DNA of 64,000 nucleotides from Citrobacter freundii (lineage in GTDB: Bacteria > Pseudomonadota > Gammaproteobacteria > Enterobacterales > Enterobacteriaceae). Where the stretch lies: positions 186,001-250,000 of the forward strand of contig NZ_JAALBX010000004.1 in NCBI RefSeq assembly GCF_011077955.1, given 5' to 3'. Positions 21,597 to 33,706 of the stretch are shown here, in pieces. How positions within the stretch are numbered: position 1 is the first letter of the stretch; each line of letters opens with the position of its first letter. A model generated the notes under the pieces. That model saw nothing but the letters and a program-made list of their open reading frames with translations. It searched no databases and was not told where the DNA came from. Made by a program: the position numbers and the translations under genes.

Positions 21597-22196
21597 ATGA
21601 ACCGAAGCCACTTCTTTGCCTATCTTTCCCGCCTGAAACTGATCAATCGCTGGCCGTTGATGCGTAATGTGCGCACAGAAAATGTCTCGGAACACAGTTT
21701 ACAAGTCGCTATGGTGGCCCATGCGCTGGCGGCGATTAAAAACCGCAAATTCGGCGGTGAGGTCAATGCCGAGCGTATTGCCCTGCTCGCGATGTACCAC
21801 GACGCCAGCGAAGTGTTAACCGGCGATTTGCCGACGCCGGTGAAATACTTCAATACGCAAATTGCCCACGAATATAAAGCCATTGAGAAAATCGCGCAGC
21901 AAAAGCTGGTGGACATGGTTCCCGATGAACTGCGCGATATTTTTATGCCGTTGATTGACGAGCACTACTGTAGTGACGAAGAACACGCCATCGTTAAGCA
22001 GGCCGACGCATTGTGCGCCTACCTGAAATGCCTGGAAGAGCTTTCCGCAGGCAATAACGAGTTTTTGCTGGCGAAATCACGCCTTGAGAAAACCCTTGAG
22101 GCACGGCGCAGCCAGGAGATGGACTATTTCATTGAGGTTTTTGTGCCGAGTTTTCATTTGTCGCTGGATGAAATCAGTGAGGATTCCTCGCTGTAA
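21597..22196 (+). CDS. yfbR: 5'-deoxynucleotidase YfbR (HD domain)
   Basis: 199 residues from the chosen start, the E. coli length. The HD phosphohydrolase metal site is visible: His in [17 protein letters not shown] (~28-44), the HD pair in [13 protein letters not shown] (~65-77), and a later Asp in [16 protein letters not shown]. It removes phosphate from dNMPs and is involved in a dUMP salvage route. An upstream in-frame ATG at 21537 would add 20 basic residues without homology. ATG 21597 has AAGAGA nine bases upstream. Confidence 0.94.
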   Translation: MNRSHFFAYLSRLKLINRWPLMRNVRTENVSEHSLQVAMVAHALAAIKNRKFGGEVNAERIALLAMYHDASEVLTGDLPTPVKYFNTQIAHEYKAIEKIAQQKLVDMVPDELRDIFMPLIDEHYCSDEEHAIVKQADALCAYLKCLEELSAGNNEFLLAKSRLEKTLEARRSQEMDYFIEVFVPSFHLSLDEISEDSSL

Positions 22197-22200
22197 GCCG

Positions 22201-24033
22201 CTAAAACGGAAACAGCAATGGGATCACTACCACGCAGACAATCATCACTATAAAGGTGAAAGGCACACCAATCTTAACAAAATCGCTGAACCGGTAATTA
22301 CCCGGCCCCAGCACCAGAGTGTTGACCGGTGAAGACACCGGCGTCATAAACGCCGCCGATGCAGCCATCGCGACGGCCATCGCAAACGGATACGGCGAAA
22401 CGCCCATTGATTTGGCCGCCGCCAGGGCAATGGGCGCCATTAATACCGCCGTCGCGGTATTAGAGATAAATAAGCCAATTGTCGCGCACATGACAAACAG
22501 GCAGATAAGCATCAAGTAAGGGCCATAGCCGCCGCCCAGTTGCATTAATCCTTTTACGATAAGCTCTACGCCGCCGGTTTTCTGCAACGCCTGAGCAAAG
22601 GGCATCATACCGACAATTAAAATGATGCTCGGCCAGTGAATCGCTTTCCACGCGCTTTGCGCATCGATGCAACGGAATTTCCCCATCAGCAGGCAGGCGA
22701 TAATCGCAGCGATTGGATTAGGAATTTCATCGGTAAGCATCAGCGCCACCATCAGCGCAAGGCAGAAGATAGCGTGCGGAGCCTGACTATGGGCAGGGGA
22801 CGCATCGCCCTCTTCCACCGGCAGATTAAGCACCAGGAAGTCGCGCTTTTTCTGGCCTAACTGGGCAATCAGCTTCCAGTCGCCGACCACCAGTAAAATA
22901 TCGCCCAGTTCCAGCGGCTCGTTAACAATCCCCTCTTCCAGCGCTTCGCCATGGCGACGAAGCCCCACCACATTCAGACCATAACGGCTTCGAAAACCGA
23001 TCTCTCGCACCGTTTTGCCGACAATTTCCGAATCCGGGATGAGCGATACTTCTGCCATCCCCACATCGAGCGCCTGATCGGAAAAGTATTCACCGCGCAA
23101 AATCATGGGCTCAAGCTGTTGCTCGCGGCAAAACTCGCGTAAATCCACCTCGGATGCTGACATATCGATCAGCAGGACATCACGGGCGCGAAATTCGGTG
23201 ACGCCATGCACATTGACAATCACCCGGCGAAACCGCCGCCAGCGTTCAACGCCGATGACATTCGCGCCGTAGCGTTCACGCAGCTTTAAGTCATCAAGAC
23301 GCTGACCAATCATTGGCGACCCCGGCCGGATCGCCAGGCGACGCGCGCGGCCAGCAAGCTTGTACTCTTTAATTAATTCGCGGAAAGTGCGGCGCCGCCA
23401 GCCATCTGCCCCCTCCTCGCTAGTGCTGTCGGTGAGCACGCTGCGCATAATCAGCATATAGATAATACCCAGCAGCAATACCGCAAGCCCCAGCGGGGTA
23501 ACACTAAAGAATTCAAAACCAGCCAGCCCTTCACGCAGCAGCTCACTGTTAATAACAAGATTGGGCGGCGTCGCCACAAGGGTCATCATGCCGCTGATTA
23601 ATCCAGCGAAACTGAGGGGCATCATTAGCCGTGATGGCGAGGTCTTCATACGCACAGAAACGCTTAACACCACGGGGATAAAAATCGCCACCACGCCGGT
23701 CGAACTCATAAAGGCGCCAAGCCCGGCGACGGTCAACATCAGTAGCACCAGCATGCGCGTTTCACTGCTGCCCGCCATCTCCACAAGCCATGAGCCCATC
23801 TTTGTGGCGACGCCGGTGCGCACCAGCCCATCGCCGATGATAAACAGCGCGGCGATAAGGATGACATTAGGATCGCTGAAACCGGAAAAGGCTTCGTTCA
23901 GGGTGAGCGTACCGCTTAACACAAAGGCCACAATAACCATTAACGCGACCGCATCCATGCGGACTTTACCGGTTGCGAAGAGTAACACCGCAACTGCCAA
24001 TAAAATCAGAACCCATATCAGTTCGCTGTTCAC
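22201..24033 (-). CDS. yfbS: YfbS, SLC13/DASS-family transporter with RCK-C domains
   Basis: 610 residues, same length as E. coli YfbS. Two blocks of transmembrane helices (first ~200 and last ~200 residues) flank a cytoplasmic region of ~200 residues with two TrkA-C-like repeats ([26 protein letters not shown] and [28 protein letters not shown] patterns). Signature motifs near TM hairpins are [10 protein letters not shown] and [13 protein letters not shown]. The substrate is unproven; members of this group transport sulfate or other divalent anions. It converges on yfbR with four bases between stops. Confidence 0.92.
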   Translation of the reverse strand: MNSELIWVLILLAVAVLLFATGKVRMDAVALMVIVAFVLSGTLTLNEAFSGFSDPNVILIAALFIIGDGLVRTGVATKMGSWLVEMAGSSETRMLVLLMLTVAGLGAFMSSTGVVAIFIPVVLSVSVRMKTSPSRLMMPLSFAGLISGMMTLVATPPNLVINSELLREGLAGFEFFSVTPLGLAVLLLGIIYMLIMRSVLTDSTSEEGADGWRRRTFRELIKEYKLAGRARRLAIRPGSPMIGQRLDDLKLRERYGANVIGVERWRRFRRVIVNVHGVTEFRARDVLLIDMSASEVDLREFCREQQLEPMILRGEYFSDQALDVGMAEVSLIPDSEIVGKTVREIGFRSRYGLNVVGLRRHGEALEEGIVNEPLELGDILLVVGDWKLIAQLGQKKRDFLVLNLPVEEGDASPAHSQAPHAIFCLALMVALMLTDEIPNPIAAIIACLLMGKFRCIDAQSAWKAIHWPSIILIVGMMPFAQALQKTGGVELIVKGLMQLGGGYGPYLMLICLFVMCATIGLFISNTATAVLMAPIALAAAKSMGVSPYPFAMAVAMAASAAFMTPVSSPVNTLVLGPGNYRFSDFVKIGVPFTFIVMIVCVVVIPLLFPF

Positions 24034-24082
24034 GTGCTTTCCTTGTTAGTTAACGCGGGCCTCAGGTTAAATGTGCAGAAAT

Positions 24083-24108
24083 TGACGAAGCATAAACATG
24101 CTTCGTCA
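24083..24108. terminator. Perfect 11-bp hairpin between yfbT and yfbS
   Basis: TGACGAAGCAT (24083-24093), loop AAAC, ATGCTTCGTCA (24098-24108). A second, smaller hairpin (ACGCTTT 24129-24135 / AAAGCGT 24142-24148) lies just after the yfbT stop. Neither has a strong T-tract, so a terminator or an mRNA-stability role for yfbT is likely but unproven. Confidence 0.5.
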
Positions 24109-24159
24109 TAAGGAATGGAAACATCCTAACGCTTTTTACATAAAGCGTGGGTGGTTACA

Positions 24160-24822
24160 TCAAGAAAGCGAGCGTTTTGCGTAACGGATCGCGCCGTCAG
24201 GCTGCTTTTCTATCTCCAGTGACGTGAGCGTATCCAGTTGCAAATTGACCTCGTTGAGACGCGGGGTTGAAGCGGGCGCATTAACAGCAATGACCTCACT
24301 ACCCGCCGCCAGGCCGGAAAGAATGCCCGCAGGCGCATCCTCAACCACTACGCACTCTTCAGGCTTAAGCCCCAAAAGCTGAGCGCCCAGTAAGTAGGCA
24401 TCCGGCTCCGGTTTACCACGCGCCACGCGCTCAGCCGTGACAAACACTTTAGGTTCCGCAAGCCCGGCGGTTGTCCGGCGCGCCGCAGCGACCGGCATGG
24501 AGCCAGAAGTCACAATAGCCCACGGGATCTCAAGCGCATCAAGATGATTTAATAATGCCACGGCCCCAGGCAGAGCGGTGACGCCATCGGTATCGGTAGC
24601 TTCGATCTCTTCAAGACGCAGGAACTCCGCCTGAATTTCATCTTCACTTCTGCCGGGCATAAAATGACGCAGTGAAGTAATGGCCTGTTTGCCGTGGATA
24701 AAATTCAACACGTCTTCATGCGCAATCCCGAAACGATCGGCCCATCCACACCATGCGCGCTCCACAACCGGCAGCGAATCCACTAACGTCCCGTCAAGAT
24801 CGAACAAAAATCCTTTGATCAC
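24160..24822 (-). CDS. yfbT: HAD-family sugar phosphatase YfbT/HxpA
   Basis: 220 residues from a GTG start at 24822. HAD motif I is FLFDLDGTLVDS near the N-terminus; motif II lies in AIVTSGSMPVA; motif III/IV in RGKPEPDAYLLGAQLLG and VVEDAPAGILSGLAAG. E. coli YfbT dephosphorylates hexitol and other sugar phosphates. The longer ATG frame to 24864 overlaps yfbU, while GTG 24822 has GGAGAG about six bases upstream and gives the expected start (IKGFLFDLDG). It lies 13 bases behind yfbU. Confidence 0.93.
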   Translation of the reverse strand: MIKGFLFDLDGTLVDSLPVVERAWCGWADRFGIAHEDVLNFIHGKQAITSLRHFMPGRSEDEIQAEFLRLEEIEATDTDGVTALPGAVALLNHLDALEIPWAIVTSGSMPVAAARRTTAGLAEPKVFVTAERVARGKPEPDAYLLGAQLLGLKPEECVVVEDAPAGILSGLAAGSEVIAVNAPASTPRLNEVNLQLDTLTSLEIEKQPDGAIRYAKRSLS

Positions 24823-24835
24823 AACAAACTCTCCA

Positions 24836-25342
<507 letters not shown>

Positions 25343-25403
25343 TTACGCAAAGGCGCGTTAAGCAACTCAGATGCCATCCTTTATATGCGCAACAGGGGGC
25401 AAA

Positions 25404-25859
25404 TTACAAATCATCCAGGAAAGTTTTGTCTAACTGACCAAATGCACGCTTTAACGTATCCGCTAACGCCTGATAATCAGGCTTTCCCTGAACCGGCGCC
25501 AGCATCTGTCCTGCTTCTTCAAGTTTTGAACGCACTTCATAAAACCAGTGCAAAGTAGAAGGCGGCAGTGGCGTAACGGAGCGTTTACCAAGCCACCACA
25601 GCCCCTGCATAGGTAAACTGATGGCAAATAATGCCGTTGCGACCGCCGGCCCCAGTTGTCCGCCCAGCGCGATTTGCCAGCTTAAGGTAAAAACCGCGAC
25701 TGGCGGCATAAACCGAATGGCGAAACGGGTGGAACGGATCACGCGATTATCAATAAACATCGGCGCAAGGCGTTTTTCCATCGGCCACGTCTTGGCATAG
25801 TGCTGTCCCCGACGAAACAAGCTAAAAAAGCTAACGGGGGAATTTTCAGGTGTTGACAT
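25404..25859 (-). CDS. yfbV: YfbV, UPF0208 membrane protein
   Basis: 151 residues. A polar N-terminus with [21 protein letters not shown] is followed by two hydrophobic segments around residues 47-65 and 67-90 ([39 protein letters not shown]). The soluble tail ends in [12 protein letters not shown]. It is an inner-membrane protein; in E. coli it has been connected with chromosome Ter organisation and division, but its biochemical role is unknown. Divergent from ackA. Confidence 0.93.
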   Translation of the reverse strand: MSTPENSPVSFFSLFRRGQHYAKTWPMEKRLAPMFIDNRVIRSTRFAIRFMPPVAVFTLSWQIALGGQLGPAVATALFAISLPMQGLWWLGKRSVTPLPPSTLHWFYEVRSKLEEAGQMLAPVQGKPDYQALADTLKRAFGQLDKTFLDDL

Positions 25860-26183
25860 GGCTTTACCTCAACTTCACATATAAATAATCAAAATTTCGT
25901 GCAAGATAACAACTGTTGATATCACCCTTCAAAATCTTTTTCAAAAACGGACGCTATCAGGTATTCTGTGCCAGTTTTCGTTGGCGTAGACCTATGAGGT
26001 CTTTCTGTCAACTCGCTTCGCTTTGGCATAAGGCCGCCTACCAGGCGATAATGCTAATAATTTCCTTCGTGATGGCGGATTTTAAGCCCGTCATGACGTT
26101 AATCATAAATGTCGGCTTCATCATGCGCTACGCTGATAGACTCACTGACGTTTTTTTAGCCACGTATCAATATAGGTACTTCC
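25860..26183 (+). promoter_or_regulatory. yfbV-ackA divergent intergenic region
   Basis: 324 bases without a credible gene. It should contain the ackA-pta promoter(s) and the yfbV promoter. In E. coli the ackA promoter responds to oxygen and to ArcA/Fnr; no site is assigned here. A 92-codon frame at 25916-26194 overlaps the ackA start and is judged spurious. Confidence 0.55.
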
Positions 26184-27386
26184 ATGTCGAGTAAGTTAGT
26201 ACTGGTTCTGAACTGCGGTAGTTCCTCACTGAAATTCGCTATCATCGATGCGACCAACGGTGAAGAATACCTCTCTGGTTTAGCCGAATGTTTCCATCTT
26301 CCCGAAGCCCGTATCAAATGGAAAATGGATGGCGGTAAACAAGAAGCGGCTTTAGGTGCAGGCGCCGCTCACAGCGAAGCACTGAACTTTATCGTTAATA
26401 CTATTCTGGCACAAAAACCGGAGCTTTCCGCACAACTGACTGCGATTGGTCATCGTATCGTACACGGCGGCGAAAAGTACACCCGCTCTGTTGTCATCGA
26501 CGAAACCGTAATCCAGGGCATCAAAGACTCCGCGTCTTTCGCACCGCTGCATAACCCGGCACACCTGATTGGTATCGCTGAAGCGCTGAAATCCTTCCCG
26601 AAACTGAAAGAAAAGAACGTTGCCGTATTTGACACCGCGTTCCATCAGACCATGCCGGAAGAGTCTTACCTCTATGCCCTGCCGTACCGCCTGTATAAAG
26701 AGCACGGCGTTCGTCGTTACGGCGCACACGGCACCAGCCACTTCTTCGTGACGCAGGAAGCGGCAAAAATGCTGAACAAACCGGTAGAAGAGCTGAACAT
26801 CATTACTTGCCACCTGGGCAATGGCGGTTCTGTATCCGCTATCCGTAACGGTAAATGTGTTGATACCTCTATGGGTCTGACGCCGCTGGAAGGTCTGGTG
26901 ATGGGTACCCGTTCTGGTGACATCGACCCGGCAATCATTTTCCATCTGCATGACACCCTGGGCATGAGCGTTGATGAAATCAACAAAATGCTGACCAAAG
27001 AGTCTGGCCTGCTGGGTCTGACCGAAGTCACCAGCGACTGCCGTTATGTAGAAGATAACTACACCACGAAAGAAGACGCTAAGCGTGCCATGGACGTTTA
27101 TTGCCATCGTCTGGCCAAATACATCGGCTCTTACACTGCGCTGATGGACGGTCGTCTTGACGGTGTGGTCTTTACCGGTGGTATTGGTGAAAACGCTGCG
27201 ATGGTGCGTGAGCTGTCCCTGGGTAAACTGGGCGTGCTGGGCTTCGATGTCGATCACGAACGTAACCTGGCTGCCCGTTTCGGCAAATCCGGTTTCATCA
27301 ACAAAGAAGGCACCCGTGCTGCGATGGTCATTCCGACCAACGAAGAACTGGTTATCGCGCAAGATGCGAGCCGCCTGACCGCTTAA
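26184..27386 (+). CDS. ackA: Acetate kinase
   Basis: 400 residues. ASKHA-fold motifs are clear: [12 protein letters not shown] at the N-terminus, [10 protein letters not shown] (~148-157), the [11 protein letters not shown] loop, [15 protein letters not shown] (~208-222), [23 protein letters not shown], and FTGGIGENA near residue 331. It interconverts acetyl phosphate plus ADP with acetate plus ATP. The ackA codon use looks strongly biased to common codons, as in highly expressed genes. Followed by pta after 80 bases. Confidence 0.98.
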   Translation: MSSKLVLVLNCGSSSLKFAIIDATNGEEYLSGLAECFHLPEARIKWKMDGGKQEAALGAGAAHSEALNFIVNTILAQKPELSAQLTAIGHRIVHGGEKYTRSVVIDETVIQGIKDSASFAPLHNPAHLIGIAEALKSFPKLKEKNVAVFDTAFHQTMPEESYLYALPYRLYKEHGVRRYGAHGTSHFFVTQEAAKMLNKPVEELNIITCHLGNGGSVSAIRNGKCVDTSMGLTPLEGLVMGTRSGDIDPAIIFHLHDTLGMSVDEINKMLTKESGLLGLTEVTSDCRYVEDNYTTKEDAKRAMDVYCHRLAKYIGSYTALMDGRLDGVVFTGGIGENAAMVRELSLGKLGVLGFDVDHERNLAARFGKSGFINKEGTRAAMVIPTNEELVIAQDASRLTA

Positions 27387-27393
27387 CCCCTCG

Positions 27394-27420
27394 CCGCCAG
27401 CCTTTGCTGGCGGTGTTGTT
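27394..27420 (+). terminator. Hairpin with T-rich tail between ackA and pta
   Basis: CCGCCAGC (27394-27401), loop CTTT, GCTGGCGG (27406-27413), then TGTTGTTTTC. It looks like a weak intrinsic terminator that would lower pta relative to ackA or stabilise the ackA mRNA end. The two genes are known to be co-transcribed in E. coli. Confidence 0.6.
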
Positions 27421-27466
27421 TTCTGTGCCAGAGAATGTCTGGCCGCCGTGTATAAGAGGATAAATC

Positions 27467-29608
27467 GTGTCCCGTACAATTATGCTTATTCCTACCGGAA
27501 CCAGCGTAGGCTTGACCAGTGTCAGCCTCGGCGTGATCCGTGCTATGGAACGTAAAGGCGTTCGCTTGAGCGTCTTCAAACCGATCGCGCAACCGCGTTC
27601 TGGCGGCGATGCGCCGGACCAGACCACCAGTATCGTGCGCACCAATTCCAATCTTCCGGCGGCAGAGCCGTTGAAGATGAGCCACGTTGAGTCTCTGCTT
27701 TCCAGCAATCAGAAAGATGTGCTGATGGAAGAGATCATCGCGCGCTACCATGAAAATACCAAAGATGCGGAAGTGGTGCTGGTTGAAGGCCTGGTGCCGA
27801 CCCGTAAACACCAGTTCGCGCAGTCCCTGAACTTCGAGATTGCTAAAACGCTGAATGCGGAAATCGTGTTCGTGATGTCTCAGGGCACCGATACGCCGGA
27901 GCAGTTGAAAGAGCGTATCGAACTGACCCGCAGCAGCTTCGGCGGCGCGAAAAACACCAACATCACTGGCGTTATCATCAACAAACTGAACGCCCCGGTT
28001 GATGAGCAAGGCCGTACCCGCCCTGATCTGTCTGAAATCTTTGATGATTCCAACAAAGCGAAAGTAATCAACATCGATGCCAAGCAGCTGCAAGCGGTGA
28101 GCCCGCTGCCGGTGCTGGGCGCGGTGCCATGGAGTTTTGATCTTATCGCTACCCGCGCAATCGACATGGCGCGTCACCTGAAAGCGACTGTGGTTAACGA
28201 AGGCGATATCAAAACCCGCCGCGTGAAATCCGTTACTTTCTGCGCACGTAGCATTCCGCATATGCTGGAGCATTTCCGCGCAGGCTCTCTGCTGGTGACC
28301 TCCGCAGACCGTCCTGACGTACTGGTTGCTGCAAGCCTTGCTGCCATGAACGGTGTTGAAATCGGCGCGGTACTGCTGACTGGCGGTTACGAAATGGATG
28401 CCCGCATCAGCAAACTGTGCGAGCGCGCTTTCGCCACCGGCCTGCCGGTATTTATGGTGAACACCAATACCTGGCAGACCTCCCTGAGCCTGCAAAGCTT
28501 CAACCTGGAAGTACCGGTTGACGACCACGAGCGTATCGAGAAAGTGCAGGAATATGTGGCAAGCCACATCAACGCAGACTGGATCGAGTCCCTGACTGCA
28601 AGCTCCGAGCGCAGCCGTCGTCTGTCTCCGCCAGCCTTCCGTTACCAGTTGACTGAGCTTGCGCGTAAAGCGGGCAAACGTGTGGTTCTGCCGGAAGGCG
28701 ACGAGCCGCGTACCGTTAAAGCGGCAGCCATCTGTGCTGAGCGCGGCATCGCGACCTGCGTGCTGTTAGGCAACCCGGACGAAATTACTCGCGTTGCAGC
28801 GGCTCAGGGCGTTGAACTGGGCTCTGGCATTGAAATCGTCGATCCGGAAGTGGTTCGCGAAAGCTATGTTGCGCGTCTGGTTGAACTGCGTAAGAGCAAA
28901 GGCATGACCGAAGCGGTTGCGCGTGAGCAACTGGAAGACAACGTTGTGCTGGGCACCCTGATGCTTGAGCAAGACGAAGTTGACGGTCTGGTATCCGGCG
29001 CGGTTCACACCACAGCCAACACCATCCGTCCGCCGTTACAGCTCATCAAAACCGCACCGGGCAGCTCACTGGTTTCCTCCGTGTTCTTCATGCTGCTGCC
29101 GGAACAGGTTTACGTTTACGGTGACTGTGCGATCAACCCGGATCCGACGGCAGAACAACTGGCTGAAATCGCGATTCAGTCCGCAGATTCCGCAACTGCC
29201 TTCGGTATTGACCCGCGCGTTGCGATGCTCTCCTACTCTACCGGCACCTCTGGCGCGGGTAGTGATGTAGAGAAAGTCCGCGAAGCGACCCGTATCGCTC
29301 AGGAAAAACGTCCGGATCTGGTTATCGACGGTCCGCTGCAGTACGACGCCGCCGTTATGGCAGACGTTGCGATGTCCAAAGCGCCGAACTCGCCGGTTGC
29401 CGGTCGCGCTACCGTGTTCATCTTCCCGGATCTGAACACCGGTAACACCACCTACAAAGCGGTACAGCGTTCTGCCGACCTGATTTCCATCGGGCCGATG
29501 CTGCAAGGCATGCGCAAACCGGTTAACGACCTGTCTCGTGGCGCCCTGGTAGACGATATCGTTTACACCATCGCCCTGACTGCTATCCAGTCAGCACAAC
29601 AGCAGTAA
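27467..29608 (+). CDS. pta: Phosphate acetyltransferase
   Basis: 713 residues, the long enteric form. Order: N-terminal P-loop-like/BioD-like domain ([22 protein letters not shown]), a central DRTGG domain (~240-340), and the C-terminal catalytic PTA domain from ~390 with [16 protein letters not shown] and [16 protein letters not shown] motifs. It converts acetyl-CoA plus phosphate to acetyl phosphate, partner of AckA in overflow acetate metabolism. The N-terminal domains are regulatory (NADH, pyruvate, PEP) in E. coli. Confidence 0.98.
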   Translation: MSRTIMLIPTGTSVGLTSVSLGVIRAMERKGVRLSVFKPIAQPRSGGDAPDQTTSIVRTNSNLPAAEPLKMSHVESLLSSNQKDVLMEEIIARYHENTKDAEVVLVEGLVPTRKHQFAQSLNFEIAKTLNAEIVFVMSQGTDTPEQLKERIELTRSSFGGAKNTNITGVIINKLNAPVDEQGRTRPDLSEIFDDSNKAKVINIDAKQLQAVSPLPVLGAVPWSFDLIATRAIDMARHLKATVVNEGDIKTRRVKSVTFCARSIPHMLEHFRAGSLLVTSADRPDVLVAASLAAMNGVEIGAVLLTGGYEMDARISKLCERAFATGLPVFMVNTNTWQTSLSLQSFNLEVPVDDHERIEKVQEYVASHINADWIESLTASSERSRRLSPPAFRYQLTELARKAGKRVVLPEGDEPRTVKAAAICAERGIATCVLLGNPDEITRVAAAQGVELGSGIEIVDPEVVRESYVARLVELRKSKGMTEAVAREQLEDNVVLGTLMLEQDEVDGLVSGAVHTTANTIRPPLQLIKTAPGSSLVSSVFFMLLPEQVYVYGDCAINPDPTAEQLAEIAIQSADSATAFGIDPRVAMLSYSTGTSGAGSDVEKVREATRIAQEKRPDLVIDGPLQYDAAVMADVAMSKAPNSPVAGRATVFIFPDLNTGNTTYKAVQRSADLISIGPMLQGMRKPVNDLSRGALVDDIVYTIALTAIQSAQQQ

Positions 29609-29624
29609 TCGTTAAGCCATACAA

Positions 29625-29653
29625 AAAGGCAGCATAGTAATGCTGCCTTTTTT
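29625..29653 (+). terminator. Intrinsic terminator after pta
   Basis: AAAGGCAGCAT (29625-29635), loop AGTA, ATGCTGCCTTT (29640-29650), extending into TTTTTTA. It may also serve yfcD from the other side, where the A-tract becomes a T-tract. Confidence 0.9.
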
Positions 29654-29692
29654 ATTGGGCTTTATCCGGCGACATCTATCGCATGGAGAACG

Positions 29693-30238
29693 TTATTCGG
29701 TTACCGCATCCGATTGTTTTTCATTTTTAGCATTGCGCGTCATCCACAGCGCCAGCGCTTTGAGCGAATCGGGCGTGAAATCATCGCAACGCGCGGTTAT
29801 CTCTTCCGGCGACATCCAGCACACTTCGCTTATCTCTTCTTCCTGCAACGCGAATGGCCCATGCGATACGCAGCTAAATAATCCGCCCCACACCCGGCAA
29901 TGGGGATCTTCAAAATAAAACAGGCCATGCTCGGCAAAAGGCACACCTGCAATGCCAAGCTCCTCTTCGGCCTCGCGCCGCGCCGCGTCGAGCATCGTCT
30001 CTTCAGACTGAACTACTCCACCCGCCGTGGCATCCAGCATTCCCGGCATGAAATCCTTACTCTCGGTACGACGTTGCACCAGAATTTTGCCCATCCCGTC
30101 ATGTACCACGATATAAGTCGCCCGGTGTCTCAGGCGCTCTGCGCGCATCTGTTCACGACTGCACTGGGCGATAACCTCATTGTCTTCATTGACAATATCG
30201 ACCCATTCCTTCGCCGCCAAATGATTCTGCTCAACCAT
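29693..30238 (-). CDS. yfcD: YfcD, Nudix hydrolase
   Basis: 181 residues from the chosen ATG. The Nudix box is [23 protein letters not shown] (shown in part; about residues 72-94), preceded by the IDI-like [14 protein letters not shown] strand. The family hydrolyses nucleoside diphosphate-linked compounds; the physiological substrate of YfcD is not known. ATG 30238 has GGAAGG seven bases upstream and matches the E. coli N-terminus; the frame opens 12 codons earlier without homology. In K-12, yfcC separates pta from yfcD; it is absent here. Confidence 0.94.
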   Translation of the reverse strand: MVEQNHLAAKEWVDIVNEDNEVIAQCSREQMRAERLRHRATYIVVHDGMGKILVQRRTESKDFMPGMLDATAGGVVQSEETMLDAARREAEEELGIAGVPFAEHGLFYFEDPHCRVWGGLFSCVSHGPFALQEEEISEVCWMSPEEITARCDDFTPDSLKALALWMTRNAKNEKQSDAVTE

Positions 30239-30292
30239 TAGAAAACCTTCCAGATAAGCGCTCTTACGGCGCATATGTTGTCATTGGGTAAA

Positions 30293-30844
30293 TCACGGGG
30301 TTATTGAAACCTGCGCAATAATCCTACAATCATCCAGATTCTGAATACTCAGAACATCGTCATTTAACATGCCAAAGCTCGGCGCAAAACCGCCTTTTGG
30401 AATGCTGACCGAACCTGGATTAAAAAGCGTACATGCCTCGCCACGTTCGGCAACGGGAATATGGGTATGACCATACACAAACACATCACGTTCACTTAAG
30501 GGTGGCAGATTTTCTGGATCAAAGAGATGCCCGTGCGTTAAAAAAAGCCGCTGTTCATTCAACAACACCTGCTGCCAGGGGGCAGTAACAGGAAAATCTA
30601 ACAGCATTTGGTCCACTTCACTGTCGCAATTGCCGCGCACAGCAATAATTCGTGATGCTAACGCGTTAAGCCGTTGTGCCACCTGCGCAGGCGCATAGCC
30701 TTCAGGAAGGGCATTGCGTGGGCCGTGATATAACAGATCGCCCAGCAAAATAAGCCATTGCGCGCCGCTTTGTTCAAACAGCGTAATAATACGTTCTGTG
30801 GCGGGCAGAGAACCATGAATATCTGATGCGAACATCAGTTTCAT
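30293..30844 (-). CDS. yfcE: Phosphodiesterase YfcE
   Basis: 183 residues, calcineurin-like metallophosphoesterase of the MJ0936 type. Metal ligands are in MFASDIHGSLPA (D9, H11), LLGDLLYHGPRN, RGNCDSE and the YGHTHIP motif near residue 127, with LTHGH before it. E. coli YfcE hydrolyses phosphodiester model substrates with manganese. It stands 54 bases upstream of yfcD on the same strand and probably shares its transcript. Confidence 0.95.
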   Translation of the reverse strand: MKLMFASDIHGSLPATERIITLFEQSGAQWLILLGDLLYHGPRNALPEGYAPAQVAQRLNALASRIIAVRGNCDSEVDQMLLDFPVTAPWQQVLLNEQRLFLTHGHLFDPENLPPLSERDVFVYGHTHIPVAERGEACTLFNPGSVSIPKGGFAPSFGMLNDDVLSIQNLDDCRIIAQVSITP

Positions 30845-30902
30845 TATTCACCTCTCAGGCAAAATTTTTGTTCCAGCATAATAGCCGATCCCGCCAGGCT
30901 TA

Positions 30903-31553
<651 letters not shown>

Positions 31554-31675
31554 TCACATCATCAGGACGTTTACAAAAAACTATCCTGGAAATCTCCGTC
31601 TGTCATCTGATGAAACCCTACGCGGTCACTATACTTTTCACTAACGCCTTTGATGACGTCATTTCAGGAGCAGTC

Positions 31676-32305
31676 ATGATCGATCTGTATTACGCCCCTA
31701 CGCCAAACGGCCATAAAATTACCCTTTTTCTGGAAGAAGCGGGCATTGAGTACCGCCTTCATCGCGTTGATATCGGTAAGGGCGAGCAATTTCGCCCCGA
31801 GTTTTTGGCTATCTCGCCAAATAATAAAATCCCGGCCATTGTGGATAACGATCCCGCGGACGGCGGCGCGCCGCTCAGCCTGTTTGAATCGGGCGCGATT
31901 TTGCTTTATCTCGCTGAGAAGACCGGGCAGCTGTTAAGTGGCGAACTGCGCGAGCGGGAAACTACGCTGCAATGGTTATTCTGGCAGATGGCAGGATTTG
32001 GTCCCATGCTCGGTCAGAATCATCATTTTACTCACTTTGCGCCGCAGCCGGTCCCCTATGCCATTGAGCGTTATCAGGTCGAAACCCAGCGCCTGTACAC
32101 GGTGCTGAATAAGCGGCTCGAGAATGCTCCCTGGCTTGGCGGCAACCATTACAGCATCGCTGATATCGCGACCTATCCCTGGGTGGCGTCCCATGAACGT
32201 CAGCGTATTTCTCTAGAGGATTATCCCGCCGTGAGCAATTGGTTTGAGCGCATACGCCATCGCCCGGCGACGCTTGCGGCATGGAAAAAGGCGGAGGTGG
32301 TCTAA
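31676..32305 (+). CDS. yfcG: Disulfide-bond oxidoreductase YfcG (GST family)
   Basis: 209 residues from ATG 31676, which has AGGAG five bases upstream and reproduces the E. coli start (MIDLYYAPTPNGHKI). The frame opens 22 codons earlier without homology. The Thr/Asn-type GST active site (PTPNGHK) and LSLFESGAILLYLAEKTG are present. E. coli YfcG is a Nu-class GST with strong disulfide reductase activity and binds two GSSG/GSH molecules. It ends a little shorter than the E. coli protein. Confidence 0.95.
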   Translation: MIDLYYAPTPNGHKITLFLEEAGIEYRLHRVDIGKGEQFRPEFLAISPNNKIPAIVDNDPADGGAPLSLFESGAILLYLAEKTGQLLSGELRERETTLQWLFWQMAGFGPMLGQNHHFTHFAPQPVPYAIERYQVETQRLYTVLNKRLENAPWLGGNHYSIADIATYPWVASHERQRISLEDYPAVSNWFERIRHRPATLAAWKKAEVV

Positions 32306-32382
32306 GTCTGATACCGCGCGCATGGGCGCAGTAAGCGTAGCGATGTATGATAGCGAGGCTGATTTATTATGGAGAACGTGAC

Positions 32383-32745
32383 ATGTCACAGCCAGACGCC
32401 ATCATTCGTATTAAAAACCTGCGCCTGCGCGCCTTTATTGGCATTAAGGAAGAAGAGATAGCCCACCGGCAGGATATTTTAATTAACGTGGCGATTCATT
32501 ATCCCGCCGATAAAGCGCGGTACAGCGAAGATATTCAGGACGCCTTAAATTATCGCACGATCACTAAAGCCATTATTGCGCATGTTGAGAATAACCGTTT
32601 CTCATTACTGGAAAAATTAACTCAGGATGTGCTCAACCTCGCACGCGAACATCACTGGGTCACTTATGCTGAAGTAGAAATCGATAAACTTCACGCGCTA
32701 CGTTATGCCGACTCTGTCTCCGTTACTCTGAGCTGGCGGCGTTAG
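32383..32745 (+). CDS. folX: Dihydroneopterin triphosphate 2'-epimerase FolX
   Basis: 120 residues from ATG 32383, which has GGAGAA about six bases upstream and gives the E. coli length. It belongs to the dihydroneopterin aldolase/epimerase fold: [12 protein letters not shown] near the N-terminus, then NYRTITKAI and the [22 protein letters not shown] end. It converts dihydroneopterin triphosphate to the monapterin form (tetrahydromonapterin pathway). The downstream yfcH start is 18 bases away. Confidence 0.95.
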   Translation: MSQPDAIIRIKNLRLRAFIGIKEEEIAHRQDILINVAIHYPADKARYSEDIQDALNYRTITKAIIAHVENNRFSLLEKLTQDVLNLAREHHWVTYAEVEIDKLHALRYADSVSVTLSWRR

Positions 32746-32763
32746 GCGCAACCGGGAGGTTGC

Positions 32764-33657
32764 ATGAATATTCTGGTTACCGGCGGCACCGGCCTGATTG
32801 GCCGCCATCTGGTCCCTCGCCTGTTATCGCTTGGGCATACCGTTACGGTGGTGACGCGCGACCCAGAAAAGGCGCGCTCCCGGCTCGATCAACGCGTGAA
32901 CATCTGGAAAGGTTTATCGGATGTTCAGGATGTAGATGCCTTCGACGCCGTTATCAACCTGGCAGGCGAACCCATTGCCGATAAGCGTTGGACAGCGGCG
33001 CAAAAACAGCGCCTTTGCCAGAGTCGATGGCAGATAACCCAGCGTCTCGTTACCTTAATCAAATCGAGCGATAACCCGCCATCAGTGCTGATTTCCGGCT
33101 CAGCGACGGGTTATTACGGCGATTTGGGTGAAGTGCTGGTGACGGAGGACGAACCGCCACATAACGAGTTTACCCATAAGCTCTGTGCGAAATGGGAACA
33201 GATTGCAAGCCAGGCGCAAAGTGATAAAACGCGCGTCTGCCTGCTGCGCACCGGCGTCGTCTTTGCGCCACAGGGCGGCATTCTGGCGAAGATGTTGCCG
33301 TTATTTCGCATGGGGCTTGGCGGGCCATTGGGTACGGGACGCCAGTATATGGCCTGGATCCATATCGATGATATGGTCAATGGCATTTTGTGGCTGCTGG
33401 ATAATGCGCTGCAAGGCCCGTTTAATATGGTGTCGCCTTATCCGGTTCGCAATGAGCAGTTCACGCATACGCTGGGACATGTGCTAAGCCGCCCCGCGTT
33501 TATTCGCGCGCCGGCGACCGCTATCAAACTCCTGATGGGCGAGTCTGCGGTACTGGTGCTGGGAGGCCAGCGAGCGTTACCAAAACGGCTTGAAGAATCT
33601 GGCTTTGGGTTTCGCTGGTTCGATTTGGAAGAAGCGCTGCACGATGTGGTGCGCTGA
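32764..33657 (+). CDS. yfcH: YfcH, NAD(P)-dependent SDR-family epimerase-like protein
   Basis: 297 residues. Starts with the Rossmann motif [31 protein letters not shown] and [10 protein letters not shown] are the SDR39U1 family signatures, and a DUF1731-type C-terminal segment ends in [15 protein letters not shown]. The substrate is unknown. Likely co-transcribed with folX; converges on hisP. In K-12 a yfcI transposase-like gene separates yfcH and hisP; it is missing here. Confidence 0.93.
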   Translation: MNILVTGGTGLIGRHLVPRLLSLGHTVTVVTRDPEKARSRLDQRVNIWKGLSDVQDVDAFDAVINLAGEPIADKRWTAAQKQRLCQSRWQITQRLVTLIKSSDNPPSVLISGSATGYYGDLGEVLVTEDEPPHNEFTHKLCAKWEQIASQAQSDKTRVCLLRTGVVFAPQGGILAKMLPLFRMGLGGPLGTGRQYMAWIHIDDMVNGILWLLDNALQGPFNMVSPYPVRNEQFTHTLGHVLSRPAFIRAPATAIKLLMGESAVLVLGGQRALPKRLEESGFGFRWFDLEEALHDVVR

Positions 33658-33669
33658 CACCAGACACAA

Positions 33670-33693
33670 TAAGGGCCACATCAGTGGCCCTTA
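33670..33693. terminator. Hairpin between convergent yfcH and hisP
   Basis: TAAGGGCCAC (33670-33679), loop ATCA, GTGGCCCTTA (33684-33693), a perfect 10-bp stem. It lies 13 bases from both stops and can act in either direction, although T-tracts are short. Confidence 0.7.
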
Positions 33694-33706
33694 CATCTAT
33701 GCGGCG

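Noticed and set aside
25916-26194. 92-codon frame upstream of and overlapping ackA
   Set aside because: No ribosome-binding site of note and no known homologue; it lies over the expected ackA promoter and leader.
26352-27479. 375-codon open frame opposite ackA
   Set aside because: Antisense shadow of ackA, which is highly codon-biased; such bias often leaves long open frames on the other strand.
27383-28567. 394-codon open frame on the minus strand opposite pta
   Set aside because: It lies wholly antisense to the well-supported pta gene, has a His/Gln/Arg-rich composition typical of reverse-strand shadows and no recognisable domain.
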